DNA of 55,147 bases from an uncultured Eubacteriales bacterium (GCA_902787375.1 CADAGD010000005.1:1-55147); one strand, 5' to 3'. Positions 39,723 through 48,480 are shown, numbered from the stretch's first letter. Program-made: numbers and translations. The notes: generated from the sequence alone by a model not told the origin.

Positions 39723-42025
39723 TACTTGCTGAAAACATGGGCTTCTGCTTCGGTGTGCGCAGGGCGGTAAACATGGCGCAGGAGGCAGCCGCGAAAAACG
39801 GCAGCGTCTACACGCTCGGCGAGCTGATACATAATACAAGGGCGGTCAATGAGCTGAAGGAAAAGGGAGTGTTCCCAATATCCGATTTGGACGAGCTTCC
39901 GGAGGGAGGAACGCTTATTATACGCTCCCATGGCGTACCGCCTGCAATACTCGATGAATGCGAAAAAAGGCGGATACCGTTCATCGACTGCACCTGTCCC
40001 TTCGTAACCAAGATACACGATATAGTGAAGGAGCGTTACGCGCAGGGATACGGCATAGTTATTACGGGCAATCCGAATCATCCCGAAACGATAGGCATAA
40101 ACGGCTGCTGTGAAAAAAACGCTGTTTTCATATCAAAAGCGGATGACGTTTACAGGCTTGCGGAAAGCTTCGGAAACGATGCGAAGCTCTGCCTTGTGTC
40201 ACAGACTACATTTGATATAGCGTCGTTTAATGAGATCGCGGACAGATTCAGAAGCGCATTTGTAAACGGCGTGGTGTTCAATACCGTCTGCAATACCACC
40301 GAGAAAAGGCAGAAGGAGGCCGCGGAGCTGAGCAGCAAGTGTGACGTAATGATTGTTTTAGGGGATAAACACAGCTCAAACACCGAAAAATTGGTTAAGA
40401 TATGCGGCGAGCGCTGCGAAAAAGTTCAAAGAATTTTAAATATAGCCGAAATACCTATTGAAATTTTCAAGAAGAATGGTATAATAGTAGGCGTTGTTGC
40501 CGGTGCATCGACACCGGATTCGCTGATTAGGGAGGTTATTACAAGGATGAGCGAAATGGATAAGGCTAACGTAGATACCTGCACAGCCGAAAACACTGAG
40601 ACCGTGGCTGAGAATACAGCCACAGAACCCGTAGCGCCCGTTGAGGCCGCTGCTGTAGAGCCCGTTGTTGAAGAGGGCGAAACCACCTTTGAGGAGGCTT
40701 TTGAAAAGACGCTGGTACGCATCCGTAATGGTCAGATACTTACCGGTTCCGTCGTTCAGATTGTCGATGGAGAGGTTTGTGTGAACATTGGATACAAGTC
40801 CGACGGCTTTATTCCCCGTGACGAGTTCTCTAACGATCCCGATGTTGACCCTGCGACCGTTGTTTCCGTAGGCGATAAGATCGAGGTCGAGGTTCTCAAG
40901 GTCAACGACGGTGAAGGCAACGTACTGCTCTCCCGCAAGAATGTCGAGAGCAAGAAGGTATGGGAGCAGTTCTCTGCCGATGCCGAGTCCGAGGGTAAGA
41001 TCGTCGAGGCAGTCGGTAAGGAAGTTGTCAAGGGCGGTCTGATTGCCAACATCAACGGCATCAGGGCATTCATACCCGCATCGCAGGTTTCCACAAAGTA
41101 TATTGAGAAGCTTGACGAGTTCATCGGTCAGACGATGAAGGTCAAGATAATCGAGGTTGACAAGCAGAGGAAGCGCGTTGTCGCGTCCCGCAAGGCAGTC
41201 CTCGTTGCCGAAGCTGAGGAAGCAAAGCGTCAGAGATGGGCCGAGCTGAAGGTCGGCGAGAAGGTAAACGGCGTTGTACGTCGTCTTACCGATTTCGGTG
41301 CCTTTGTTGACATCGGCGGCATTGACGGTCTTGTACATGTTACCGACGCCGCTTGGGGTCGTGTAAAGCATGTTAATGAGGTTCTCAAGGTCGGTCAGGA
41401 AATAGAGGTTCTCATTCTCAATGTTGATGTTGAGAAGCAGAGGGTTTCCCTTGGATATAAGCAGCTCCAGCCCAAGCCCTGGACAATGGCTGCAGAAAAG
41501 TATCCCGTTGGCTCCATCGTTGAGGGCAAGGTCGTCCGTATCGTAACATTCGGCGCTTTCGTTGCTCTTGAGCCCACGATCGACGGACTCATTCACATTT
41601 CTCAGGTTGGCGCGCGCCGCGTTGCCAAGGTCGAGGACGAGCTTAATGTAGGCGACATCGTTCGCTGCAAGGTTCTGGATGTTGATCCCGAACAGCGTCG
41701 TATCTCCCTCAGCCGCAAGGAAGTCATCCTTGAGGAAAACCCTGAGATCGCCGAGGAGATCGCCAAGGAAAAGCAGGAGCGCGACCGTGAGCGTGCCGAG
41801 CGTGCTGAGAGGCGCGCACAGGAGGAGCAGAACCGTCAGCAGCAGAATCAGCAGCGCGAAGAGCGTCGTCGTGAGCGTGCTGAGCGTTCCGGTGAGCCCC
41901 GTCCCGAAAGGCGTCGTCGTGAGGATGCAGATTATGAGCTTCCTCCCGTACAGTCCTCCACAACATCGCTCGCCAATCTGTTTGGCGACCTGTCCGCTCT
42001 CGCTACAGAGGACGAGAACAACTGA
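39713..42025 (+). CDS. ispH-rpsA: Fusion of IspH (HMBPP reductase) and ribosomal protein S1
   Basis: A 770-residue two-function protein, a fusion known from many Clostridia. Residues 1-275 are IspH with the three cluster-binding cysteines (GFCFGVRRAV, DCTCPFVTK, NTVCNTTEK), the last enzyme of the non-mevalonate isoprenoid pathway. A linker of about 60 residues rich in Thr, Val, Glu and Pro follows. Four S1 RNA-binding repeats then occupy about 340-700 (for example DFGAFVDIGGIDGLVHVT and TFGAFVALEPTIDGLIHISQ), ending in a charged Arg/Glu/Gln tail. The S1 half uses highly biased codons (CGT, AAG, GTT), unlike the IspH half. An internal promoter and an internal start (40458-40549) suggest that S1 is also made alone. 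Confidence 0.95.
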   Translation: MRLILAENMGFCFGVRRAVNMAQEAAAKNGSVYTLGELIHNTRAVNELKEKGVFPISDLDELPEGGTLIIRSHGVPPAILDECEKRRIPFIDCTCPFVTKIHDIVKERYAQGYGIVITGNPNHPETIGINGCCEKNAVFISKADDVYRLAESFGNDAKLCLVSQTTFDIASFNEIADRFRSAFVNGVVFNTVCNTTEKRQKEAAELSSKCDVMIVLGDKHSSNTEKLVKICGERCEKVQRILNIAEIPIEIFKKNGIIVGVVAGASTPDSLIREVITRMSEMDKANVDTCTAENTETVAENTATEPVAPVEAAAVEPVVEEGETTFEEAFEKTLVRIRNGQILTGSVVQIVDGEVCVNIGYKSDGFIPRDEFSNDPDVDPATVVSVGDKIEVEVLKVNDGEGNVLLSRKNVESKKVWEQFSADAESEGKIVEAVGKEVVKGGLIANINGIRAFIPASQVSTKYIEKLDEFIGQTMKVKIIEVDKQRKRVVASRKAVLVAEAEEAKRQRWAELKVGEKVNGVVRRLTDFGAFVDIGGIDGLVHVTDAAWGRVKHVNEVLKVGQEIEVLILNVDVEKQRVSLGYKQLQPKPWTMAAEKYPVGSIVEGKVVRIVTFGAFVALEPTIDGLIHISQVGARRVAKVEDELNVGDIVRCKVLDVDPEQRRISLSRKEVILEENPEIAEEIAKEKQERDRERAERAERRAQEEQNRQQQNQQREERRRERAERSGEPRPERRRREDADYELPPVQSSTTSLANLFGDLSALATEDENN
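40458..40485 (+). promoter_or_regulatory. Possible internal promoter for free ribosomal protein S1
   Basis: TTGAAA (40458-40463), 16-nt spacer, TATAAT (40480-40485), near the end of the IspH part. It is followed by AGGGAGG (40529-40535) and an in-frame ATG at 40547 that would begin MSEMDKANVD, just before the linker to the S1 repeats. Confidence 0.5.
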
Positions 42026-42044
42026 TTATTATAATGTGAGTTTC

Positions 42045-42077
42045 ACATCGGACGCTTCGGCGTCCGATGTTTCATTT
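42045..42077 (+). terminator. Terminator after ispH-rpsA
   Basis: ACATCGGACGC and GCGTCCGATGT form an 11-bp stem around a TTCG tetraloop, followed by TTCATTTTTG. Confidence 0.88.
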
Positions 42078-42203
42078 TTGAAAATCAAGCATGGACAAGC
42101 AGTATTTTGATTGATCCCGTATAAATAATAAAAAACAGCGCAGACTTAATCCATGAAAGGCCGTGTAAACAAAACTTGAAAGCGGTCGTTATTGGAGGTA
42201 AAA

Positions 42204-42710
42204 ATGCGTATTTTTATGAAAACAGCCATGCTGATAACCATGGCGGTGGTTTTTGCGGTCACACTTGCTGCATGTGCGGGCGGAATGGGAGAAGCGATGA
42301 ACACATCCAAACCGTCGGCTTCGCCGTCCCCGTCAGCGTCACCGACAATGAGTGACGAGCCCTCAGGTTCGCCGGATGTTTCACCGTCGGCGGGTGCGTC
42401 TGCTGATCCTTCGGGTTCTCCCGAAGCAAGCGAGGGCGTCGTATCCACAGCGGGAACGGGCAGCGTCACGGGAATGATAGACGGATTTATGGAGGGAGCG
42501 GTCATTGACCCCTCTGAGGTTCCCGATCTTGTAAGGCTCCTTGCTTCAAGGGATGAGTATAAGGATATGTCCATCCAATCCATAACCTATAAGATGTTTC
42601 AGGATAGGCAGGCATACTATGTGATACTTCAGGGCGAGGGCGAGGCATCCCATCCGCTGTATGTTTTCGCGGATGATACCATAATGGCGGAGGATACCGA
42701 TAACCGCTGA
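42204..42710 (+). CDS. Lipoprotein with Ser/Pro-rich linker, function unknown
   Basis: A 168-residue protein from the ATG at 42204 (GGAGG upstream). It has a lipoprotein signal peptide ending LAACAG (modified Cys at about 20), a low-complexity Ser/Pro/Ala linker to about residue 75, and a C-terminal domain of about 85 residues (DPSEVPDLVRLLASRDEYKD...YYVILQGEGEASHPLYVFAD) that I do not recognise. It sits alone between two terminators. Similar linkers occur in the lipoproteins at 53838 and 10959, so the same design recurs in this genome. Confidence 0.8.
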   Translation: MRIFMKTAMLITMAVVFAVTLAACAGGMGEAMNTSKPSASPSPSASPTMSDEPSGSPDVSPSAGASADPSGSPEASEGVVSTAGTGSVTGMIDGFMEGAVIDPSEVPDLVRLLASRDEYKDMSIQSITYKMFQDRQAYYVILQGEGEASHPLYVFADDTIMAEDTDNR

Positions 42711-42761
42711 CGAAGCGAAAAGCAAAAAACAAAGAGTAAAAAACGAAAAGCAAAAAAAGAG

Positions 42762-42797
42762 GCCGCGGGATCGAAACTCGCGGTCACTTTTTTATGA
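42762..42797 (+). terminator. Terminator after the Ser/Pro-rich lipoprotein
   Basis: CCGCG and CGCGG pair around an 11-nt loop (GGATCGAAACT), followed by TCACTTTTTTATG; flanking bases lengthen the stem. Confidence 0.65.
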
Positions 42798-42852
42798 GTA
42801 AAGAATTCTTTATCCCGGCGGGGAAAAGCGGGCTGTGATGCTGGCGACTGCG

Positions 42853-42976
42853 GCGCAAGTGATGACAGCCTTGCGGCATAGTGATGTGTTCCGCTCACTT
42901 GCCGAAGGCAAACATCACGCACGAAGTGCGCATCACGTCGAAAGACACATCAGGTTCCGTGCAAGCGGAACACATC
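42853..42976. repeat. Hairpin-array element with 12-bp terminal inverted repeat
   Basis: GATGTGTTCCGC (42883-42894) is perfectly complementary to GCGGAACACATC (42965-42976). Between them lie short nested hairpins of the form arm-GAA-arm: TTGCC-GAA-GGCAA, CGCAC-GAA-GTGCG and GTC-GAAA-GAC, separated by CATCAC. A further CGCAAG/CTTGCG dyad lies to the left (42854-42875). No ORF is credible. I have seen CATCAC-spaced hairpin arrays of this style in gut Clostridia, so it may be a repeated, possibly mobile, non-coding element. Confidence 0.6.
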
Positions 42977-42980
42977 GTTC

Positions 42981-43022
42981 AAAAAAAGCACCCTTTGTCG
43001 GCAGACAAAAGGTGCTTTTTTG
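42981..43022 (-). terminator. Terminator of the tRNA-Ala gene
   Basis: On the minus strand GCACC-TTTTGTC pairs with GACAAA-GGGTGC around a short loop, followed by seven T residues. It lies directly after the tRNA 3' end. With an A/T tract on both sides it could also work on the plus strand. Confidence 0.8.
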
Positions 43023-43023
43023 T

Positions 43024-43100
43024 TGGTGGAGCTTACCGGATTCGAACCGGTGATCTCTACACTGCCAGTGTAGCGCGATAGCCAACTTCGCTAAAGCCCC
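43024..43100 (-). tRNA. tRNA-Ala (anticodon GGC)
   Basis: A 77-nt cloverleaf on the minus strand with encoded CCA. The acceptor stem is GGGGCTT paired with AAGCTCC, including the G3-U70 pair that identifies alanine tRNAs. The anticodon arm CTACA-CTGGCAG-TGTAG gives anticodon GGC, and the T arm has GGTTCGAATCC. It reads GCC and GCU alanine codons. A promoter lies at 43124-43152 and a terminator follows. Confidence 0.95.
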
Positions 43101-43123
43101 AAACTTTTTTTGAGAACGCTACT

Positions 43124-43152
43124 ATTATACGACAAACAAATGTGTTTGTAAA
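43124..43152 (-). promoter_or_regulatory. Promoter of tRNA-Ala
   Basis: On the minus strand TTTACA (43147-43152), 17-nt spacer, TATAAT (43124-43129), about 25 nt before the tRNA 5' end. Confidence 0.75.
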
Positions 43153-43226
43153 GATGTTTGAAAAGTATATTTTTGACTTCGTTCTCGTCCGAATGAATTT
43201 TTTGAATGCTTTTGTCGTAATGTGTA

Positions 43227-43255
43227 TTGATTTTTTTCTCTTACGGTGTTATTAT
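43227..43255 (+). promoter_or_regulatory. Promoter of zapA
   Basis: TTGATT (43227-43232), 17-nt spacer, TATTAT (43250-43255), 33 nt before the zapA start. Confidence 0.65.
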
Positions 43256-43288
43256 ATAATCATGTAAAATACAGAGAGGTAACGCGAT

Positions 43289-43624
43289 ATGGAGAAGAAT
43301 AGGGTGGTATTAAACATTGCCGGTCAGGAGTTCCGTCTGAGTTCTGAAAATGAAGCGGAATATATGCAGAGACTTGCGGCGGGCATCAACAGGAGAATAA
43401 AGGAAATACAGAAACAATACCCCGATCAGAGTACGTCAAGATGCGCTCTGCTTGCCATGCTTGACATGGCGGACGAGCTTAATACGCTTCGTGAGGAGCA
43501 TACCGAGGTTGACAGGAAGATAGCCGAGCTGCGTTCAATGCGTGATGCCGAGGCGAGCCCGGTACAGGTTCCGGTCAAGCGTCCGTTTGAGCGTGCGGGA
43601 TCAAAAAAGCCTGTTGGCGTTTAA
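43289..43624 (+). CDS. zapA: Cell division protein ZapA
   Basis: A 111-residue protein with the ZapA N-terminal domain (VVLNIAGQEFRLSSENEAEY) and a long coiled coil (about 60-95, with heptads such as MADELNTLREEHTEVDRKIA). ZapA bundles FtsZ filaments at mid-cell. GAGAGG lies upstream. In Clostridia it commonly precedes a U32 peptidase and mutS2, as here. Confidence 0.92.
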   Translation: MEKNRVVLNIAGQEFRLSSENEAEYMQRLAAGINRRIKEIQKQYPDQSTSRCALLAMLDMADELNTLREEHTEVDRKIAELRSMRDAEASPVQVPVKRPFERAGSKKPVGV

Positions 43625-43647
43625 ATTAGGGAAGGACTGTCATACTG

Positions 43648-43682
43648 AGGGGTATGCCTTTTGGGTATGCCCCCGTTTTTTA
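43648..43682 (+). terminator. Terminator/attenuator between zapA and the U32 peptidase gene
   Basis: GGGGTATGCC pairs (with G-U wobbles) with GGGTATGCCCC around TTTT, followed by GTTTTTT. It ends only 4 nt before the next start codon, so it could control that gene as well as end the zapA transcript. Confidence 0.7.
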
Positions 43683-43686
43683 ATCT

Positions 43687-45729
43687 ATGAATAAAATTTC
43701 AATTAACAATGCTGCGGAGCTTCTTGCTCCGGCGGGAAATATGGACTGCCTGATAGCGGCAGTCCAAAACGGAGCCGATGCCGTGTACTTTGGCGGAGGT
43801 TTATTCAATGCGCGTCGCGGTGCGGCAAACTTTACGGGGGATTCACTGCGCGAAGCCATAGACTATTGTCATTTGAGAAACGTCAAGACGCATATAACTC
43901 TGAATACACTCCTGTTTGACAACGAGATAGCGGATGCGCTCAAATTTGCTTCCAAGCTTCTTTCGCTTCATGCCGACGCCGTAATAGTGCAGGATCTTGG
44001 GCTTGCGTCACTCATACATGAGGAGCTGCCTGAGCTGGTTATCCATGCCTCGACGCAGATGGGCATACATTCATTGGGCGGGCTTAGATACTGCGAGAGG
44101 AACGGCATCGGGCGGGCGGTGCTTGCGAGGGAGGTTCCCCTGAATGAGATACGCCGTATGCACGAAGCGAGCGATATTGAGCTTGAATTCTTCTGCCATG
44201 GCGCGCTCTGCATGGGCTTTTCGGGAAGCTGTCTGTATTCATCCATGGCGGGTGAGCGCAGCGGCAATAGAGGAACCTGCGCCCAGCCCTGCCGCAAGAA
44301 CGCAAGTGTGCTTAATCGTCGGGCAAGCAGCGGGGAATTTGCGCTCTCAACGAACGATATATGTATGATGGATGAGCTGGAAGCCCTGCAAAAAGCGGGG
44401 ATATGCTCGTTTAAGATAGAGGGGCGCATGAAGCAGCCTGAGTATGTTGCCACGGTGACGAGGATGTACCGAGCCGCCCTTGACGGAGAAAAGCCCTCCG
44501 ATGCCCGCTCGACGCTCTTTGAGATATTCAACAGGGGGGAGTTTTCCACATCGCATATAAGGGGGGATTCCGTAACGACAGGGCATGTGGGCTGTGCCAA
44601 GCCGTCAAAAGCACTTATCGCAAAGGCGCATGAGAGCGTAAGACGCGATAGACCTGTACGCGGTATAAACGCCGAGCTTGAGCTTTGTGTGGGCGAGCCG
44701 GCAAGACTAACACTCGGTTCGGGGAATCTCAGCGTATGCGCCGAAGGCGATGTTTGCGAATGCCCCAATACCCCTATTGACGGCACACGCTTTGCCGAGC
44801 AGCTTAAAAAGCTCGGAGGGACTCCGTTCTTCATGCGTGACTGCATCGTGATCGGGAACGGCTACCTCCCGATGTCGTCGCTGAACGCCTTGAGGCGCGA
44901 CGCGGTCGAGAAGCTTTCCGATATGATATGCGGAGAGCCTGGGCCGGAAAGAATGATAACGCAGGAGATAGTGGACGGACATGAAAGACCTTCGGGAGCC
45001 GCAAGCGAGGCTCCGCTCAGCTATAAAAGGGTGAGGACGATTGAGCAGGCTTTGAAAGCCGATGCCGGTATGATAGGGATTGATCCCGCCATGCCGGATG
45101 CGCTCAACGTGTCCGAATTGCGCGAAATCGGCGCGAAGTTGATTTTGATACTCCCGAACGTCCTTATGACAGCGGGGGCGGAGAAGGCGTATGAAAGGCT
45201 CGTTGCCACGGGAATATTCAGCGGCATTGAAATCAATAATATAAGCCATTGGAGTATGGGTGCCGATATGGGCATCCGCATTGCGGGAGCGGGCATGAAC
45301 ATAATGAACGGAGCCGCCGCTTCAAAGGTGCTTGAGTCGGGGTTCACCGCCTTCATGCCGTCGCTTGAGCTGACAAGGCATCAGTTGAAGGCGCTTTCCG
45401 AGAGGTTCGGAAATGCCATGATAGTGAATACATACGGACGGGCTCCGCTGATGCAGCTCATGCACTGTCCTATGAAGGAGTACCGTGGTTGCAGGAAATG
45501 CCGTGGGCAGGTCGGAACGCTTTCCGATGGGGACGGCAGACAGTTTCCGCTTGAGAATGTCCGCTTCTCGGATGGTTACTGCGTTGTGCGTATGCTCAAC
45601 TCGGCGACAACGGACATAAGGGAAACCTTTAAAGCAAGCGGCATTGGCGTCTTTGCCACGGCGGAAACATATACGTTTACTGCCGATACGCAGATAACGC
45701 GGGGACATTGGACAAGGGCGGTCGATTAG
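43687..45729 (+). CDS. Peptidase U32 family protein (with DUF3656 region)
   Basis: A 680-residue protein. The U32 core includes AELLAPAGNMDCLIAAVQNG at the N-terminus, GADAVYFGGGLFNAR, the family signature ELEFFCHGALCMGFSGSCLY, and a Cys cluster (GNRGTCAQPCRK) that may hold an iron-sulfur site. The C-terminal half has a CRKC-type Cys pair (YRGCRKCRGQVG). Members include collagenase-like PrtC and the rRNA 5-hydroxycytidine enzyme RlhA, so an RNA-modification role is as likely as proteolysis. No Shine-Dalgarno sequence is visible before the ATG at 43687, but the conserved N-terminus requires a start no later than this. Confidence 0.88.
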   Translation: MNKISINNAAELLAPAGNMDCLIAAVQNGADAVYFGGGLFNARRGAANFTGDSLREAIDYCHLRNVKTHITLNTLLFDNEIADALKFASKLLSLHADAVIVQDLGLASLIHEELPELVIHASTQMGIHSLGGLRYCERNGIGRAVLAREVPLNEIRRMHEASDIELEFFCHGALCMGFSGSCLYSSMAGERSGNRGTCAQPCRKNASVLNRRASSGEFALSTNDICMMDELEALQKAGICSFKIEGRMKQPEYVATVTRMYRAALDGEKPSDARSTLFEIFNRGEFSTSHIRGDSVTTGHVGCAKPSKALIAKAHESVRRDRPVRGINAELELCVGEPARLTLGSGNLSVCAEGDVCECPNTPIDGTRFAEQLKKLGGTPFFMRDCIVIGNGYLPMSSLNALRRDAVEKLSDMICGEPGPERMITQEIVDGHERPSGAASEAPLSYKRVRTIEQALKADAGMIGIDPAMPDALNVSELREIGAKLILILPNVLMTAGAEKAYERLVATGIFSGIEINNISHWSMGADMGIRIAGAGMNIMNGAAASKVLESGFTAFMPSLELTRHQLKALSERFGNAMIVNTYGRAPLMQLMHCPMKEYRGCRKCRGQVGTLSDGDGRQFPLENVRFSDGYCVVRMLNSATTDIRETFKASGIGVFATAETYTFTADTQITRGHWTRAVD

Positions 45730-45790
45730 CCGAGGGCTTTCCGCTTGAAAAGGAACAAAAAAGATTGATGATATATTGTGAGGTTTGATT

Positions 45791-48169
45791 ATGAATTCCA
45801 AAGTTATTAAAACGCTTGAATATGATAAGATACTCGACATGCTGAAGCTCAAATGCGGCTGCTGTGTCAGCCGTGAGCTTGTGGAGGCTTTAAGGCCGTA
45901 TGATGAAATGGACGATGTGAATGCCGAGCTTGCGTTGACAAGCGAGGCTGAGACATACTTTATCCGCACGGGCGCGTCCCCTGTGGATGATTTTCCCGAT
46001 ATGCGCAATGCGTTAAAGCGCGTGAACGCCATACTCCATCTTAGCTGTGAGGAGCTTTTGTACATTGCCAAATGCCTGAAGGCGATACGCTTTGCGCAGG
46101 AGCAGCTTACACGCGAGCAGGCGCACTCCGGTTCCTCGACGCAGTTGGAAACGAGTACGGAGCGTCTTTGCGGTCTTGCGTCGCAGCTCATGCCGCACAG
46201 GTCGATAGAGGAGGAGATAAACCGCTGCATACTGAGCGAGGACGAGGTTGCCGACGCGGCTTCCCCCGCGCTTTCGAGGATAAGGCGGCAGATGAAGCTT
46301 GCGAACGAGAAGGTCAGGGCGAAGCTGAACGACATGATACACTCGTCCACCTACTCCAAGTATTTGCAGGAATCCCTTGTGACGATTCGCAACGGACGAT
46401 TCGTCATACCCGTAAAGCAGGAGTACCGTCAGAACATACCGGGACTTATACATGATCAATCCGGCACGGGCGCGACTCTGTTCATAGAGCCGTCGGCGGT
46501 GGTGGAGCTTGGAAACGAGTATAAGAAGCTTGTGATGGAGGAAGCGGCGGAGGTTGAGCGCATACTCATAGAGCTTACCGAGATGATAAAGCCGGCGGCA
46601 AACGACATATATCAGGATTTGATGACGCTGGGCGATATAGACCTCTGCTTTGCCAAGGCGAAGCTTGCGAGGGATATGCGCGCCGTCTGTCCCAAGCTCA
46701 ACGACGAGGGCAGGATAACGATAAAGAAGGGAAGGCATCCGCTGATAAGCCGTGAGAAGGTTGTACCCATCGACATATGGCTTGGGCAGGATTTCACAAC
46801 GCTGATAGTGACCGGCCCGAATACGGGCGGAAAGACGGTCACATTAAAGACAGTCGGATTGTTCACACTCATGGCGCAGTCGGGAATGTTCGTACCCGCG
46901 AACATAGGCACGGAGCTTGCGGTATTCAGGAATGTGTTCGCGGACATAGGCGACGAGCAGTCGATAGAGCAGAGCCTTTCCACGTTCTCATCGCATATGC
47001 GGAACATAGTCGGAATACTGAGCGAGGCGGACGAGGGATCGCTTGTGCTGCTTGATGAGCTGGGAGCGGGAACCGATCCGGTCGAGGGTGCTGCGCTTGC
47101 CCAGAGCATACTTGAGGAGCTGCATTCGAGGGGATGCAGAACTGCCGCAACGACGCATTACAGCGAGATAAAGGCGTTTGCGATGACGCATGAGGGCATG
47201 CAGAACGCCTCCATGGAGTTCGATATAGACAGGCTTTGTCCGACATACAGGCTGTTTATAGGCATACCGGGCAAATCTAACGCCTTTGAAATATCGAAGC
47301 GGCTTGGCATGAGCGACTATATAATCGAGAACGCGAAGGAGTATCTGACCAAGCAGGACGTGGATTTTGAAACCGTGCTTGCCTCCGCGGAGAATGAAAA
47401 GAGCATAGCACAGCGCGAGCGTGAGGAGGCGGAGAACGCCCGAAAGGAGCTTGAAGCGCTCCGAGCGGATATGCGTTCCGAGCGCAAACGCTTTGAAACG
47501 GAGAAGACGGAGCTTCGCATAAAGGCGAAGGAGGAGGCACGCAAAATAGTAGCCGACGCCAAGCGCGAGATGGAGGCGGTCATACAGCAGATACGCGACA
47601 TAAAGAGCATCGACCAGAGGGCAGCCGACAGGGTCATACAGCAGGCGCGCGACAAGGCGAGGGAGATGGATAAGCAGTTCTATGAAACGCCGCAGGAGCA
47701 GCGCATAATGGAGGGCAGCGCACCCAAATTCGTATCGCCCGGACAGACCGTCAAGGTGGTGTCCCTCGATAAGCAGGGAACCGTTATAGGCAAGGCGAAG
47801 AACGGCGAGGTAACGGTGCAGATAGGCATAATCAAGCTGAATGTCAAGCTGGACGATCTGCGCGAGGTCAAGGAAAACAAGCCCGCGCAGGCGAATGCCA
47901 AGGTCGAATACACGGCGAACAATACGGTGGGTCTTGAGCTTGATATAAGGGGCATGATGGTCGAAGACGCCAAGCCCGTCGTTGACCGCTACATATACGA
48001 CTGCAAGCGTCAGGGGCTTTCCGAGGTTTCGATAATCCACGGCAAGGGAACGGGTGCGCTCAGAGCCGGCATACAGACATTCCTGCGCACGCATCCCCAT
48101 GTCAAGTCCTTCCGCAACGGCAATTACGGCGAGGGCGACTTCGGCGTGACGGTAATAACTATAAAGTAA
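45791..48169 (+). CDS. mutS2: MutS2 family endonuclease/ribosome-rescue factor
   Basis: A 792-residue protein from the ATG at 45791. Core motifs: the MutS-type ATPase with Walker A VTGPNTGGKTVTLKT (about 334-348), VPANIGTELAVF, STFSSHMRNIVGIL, LLDELGAGTDPVEGAAL (Walker B) and ATTHYSEIKAFA; a long coiled coil (about 510-640, Arg/Glu rich); and a C-terminal Smr nuclease domain (LDIRGMMVEDAKPVVDRYI and IIHGKGTGALRAGIQTFLRTHP). MutS2 suppresses recombination in some bacteria and senses collided ribosomes in others. It precedes the small membrane protein and STAND genes with a 15-nt gap, so these may share its transcript. Confidence 0.96.
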   Translation: MNSKVIKTLEYDKILDMLKLKCGCCVSRELVEALRPYDEMDDVNAELALTSEAETYFIRTGASPVDDFPDMRNALKRVNAILHLSCEELLYIAKCLKAIRFAQEQLTREQAHSGSSTQLETSTERLCGLASQLMPHRSIEEEINRCILSEDEVADAASPALSRIRRQMKLANEKVRAKLNDMIHSSTYSKYLQESLVTIRNGRFVIPVKQEYRQNIPGLIHDQSGTGATLFIEPSAVVELGNEYKKLVMEEAAEVERILIELTEMIKPAANDIYQDLMTLGDIDLCFAKAKLARDMRAVCPKLNDEGRITIKKGRHPLISREKVVPIDIWLGQDFTTLIVTGPNTGGKTVTLKTVGLFTLMAQSGMFVPANIGTELAVFRNVFADIGDEQSIEQSLSTFSSHMRNIVGILSEADEGSLVLLDELGAGTDPVEGAALAQSILEELHSRGCRTAATTHYSEIKAFAMTHEGMQNASMEFDIDRLCPTYRLFIGIPGKSNAFEISKRLGMSDYIIENAKEYLTKQDVDFETVLASAENEKSIAQREREEAENARKELEALRADMRSERKRFETEKTELRIKAKEEARKIVADAKREMEAVIQQIRDIKSIDQRAADRVIQQARDKAREMDKQFYETPQEQRIMEGSAPKFVSPGQTVKVVSLDKQGTVIGKAKNGEVTVQIGIIKLNVKLDDLREVKENKPAQANAKVEYTANNTVGLELDIRGMMVEDAKPVVDRYIYDCKRQGLSEVSIIHGKGTGALRAGIQTFLRTHPHVKSFRNGNYGEGDFGVTVITIK

Positions 48170-48184
48170 TAAGGAGGTATCCAT

Positions 48185-48454
48185 ATGTCCGTTGGAAGAA
48201 AAACAATACTCATACTCGTTTTACTGCTGACGCCCGTCGCGGTATATCTCGTGTGCAAATTCACGAACGAGGATCTGTCCACATGGCTTTCGCCCATGGT
48301 GAGCCTTGCGGGAACGGTGGTCGGATTCTTTACGGGAAAGTCGAGCGGAAATTCCGTTAATAAAGAAACCAAAATAGTTAAGAAGGCAAAATTGCACGAC
48401 ATATCCGGCAATAAAGCACCGGTGATTATAAACAGCGATGTGAATAAGAATTAA
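48185..48454 (+). CDS. Small membrane protein with C-terminal motif shared with the adjacent STAND NTPase
   Basis: An 89-residue protein after AAGGAGG. Residues about 7-24 form a membrane helix (TILILVLLLTPVAVYLV); residues about 31-50 form a second, weaker hydrophobic segment (WLSPMVSLAGTVVGFF). A polar linker rich in Ser, Asn and Lys follows. The C-terminus (68-85) reads AKLHDISGNKAPVIINSD, which matches AKIHDIHDNEASVYINSP in the N-terminus of the next protein at 11 of the first 17 positions. No known family is recognised. Size, membrane segment and C-terminal shared motif fit a membrane-acting effector triggered by motif templating from an NLR-like sensor. This is inference. Confidence 0.75.
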   Translation: MSVGRKTILILVLLLTPVAVYLVCKFTNEDLSTWLSPMVSLAGTVVGFFTGKSSGNSVNKETKIVKKAKLHDISGNKAPVIINSDVNKN

Positions 48455-48480
48455 AAACAGTTTATAAGGGGGGATGGAAT

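Noticed and set aside
40436..41596. Minus-strand open frame of 386 codons opposite ribosomal protein S1
   Set aside because: Shadow of a highly biased coding sequence; no motif or start signal.
42835..43081. Short plus-strand ORFs across the tRNA region
   Set aside because: They run through the hairpin array, the terminator and the tRNA-Ala gene, so they cannot be real coding regions.
46988..48184. Minus-strand open frame of 398 codons opposite mutS2, with others at 45322-46350 and 51158-52321
   Set aside because: All lie opposite well-recognised genes and have no support of their own.
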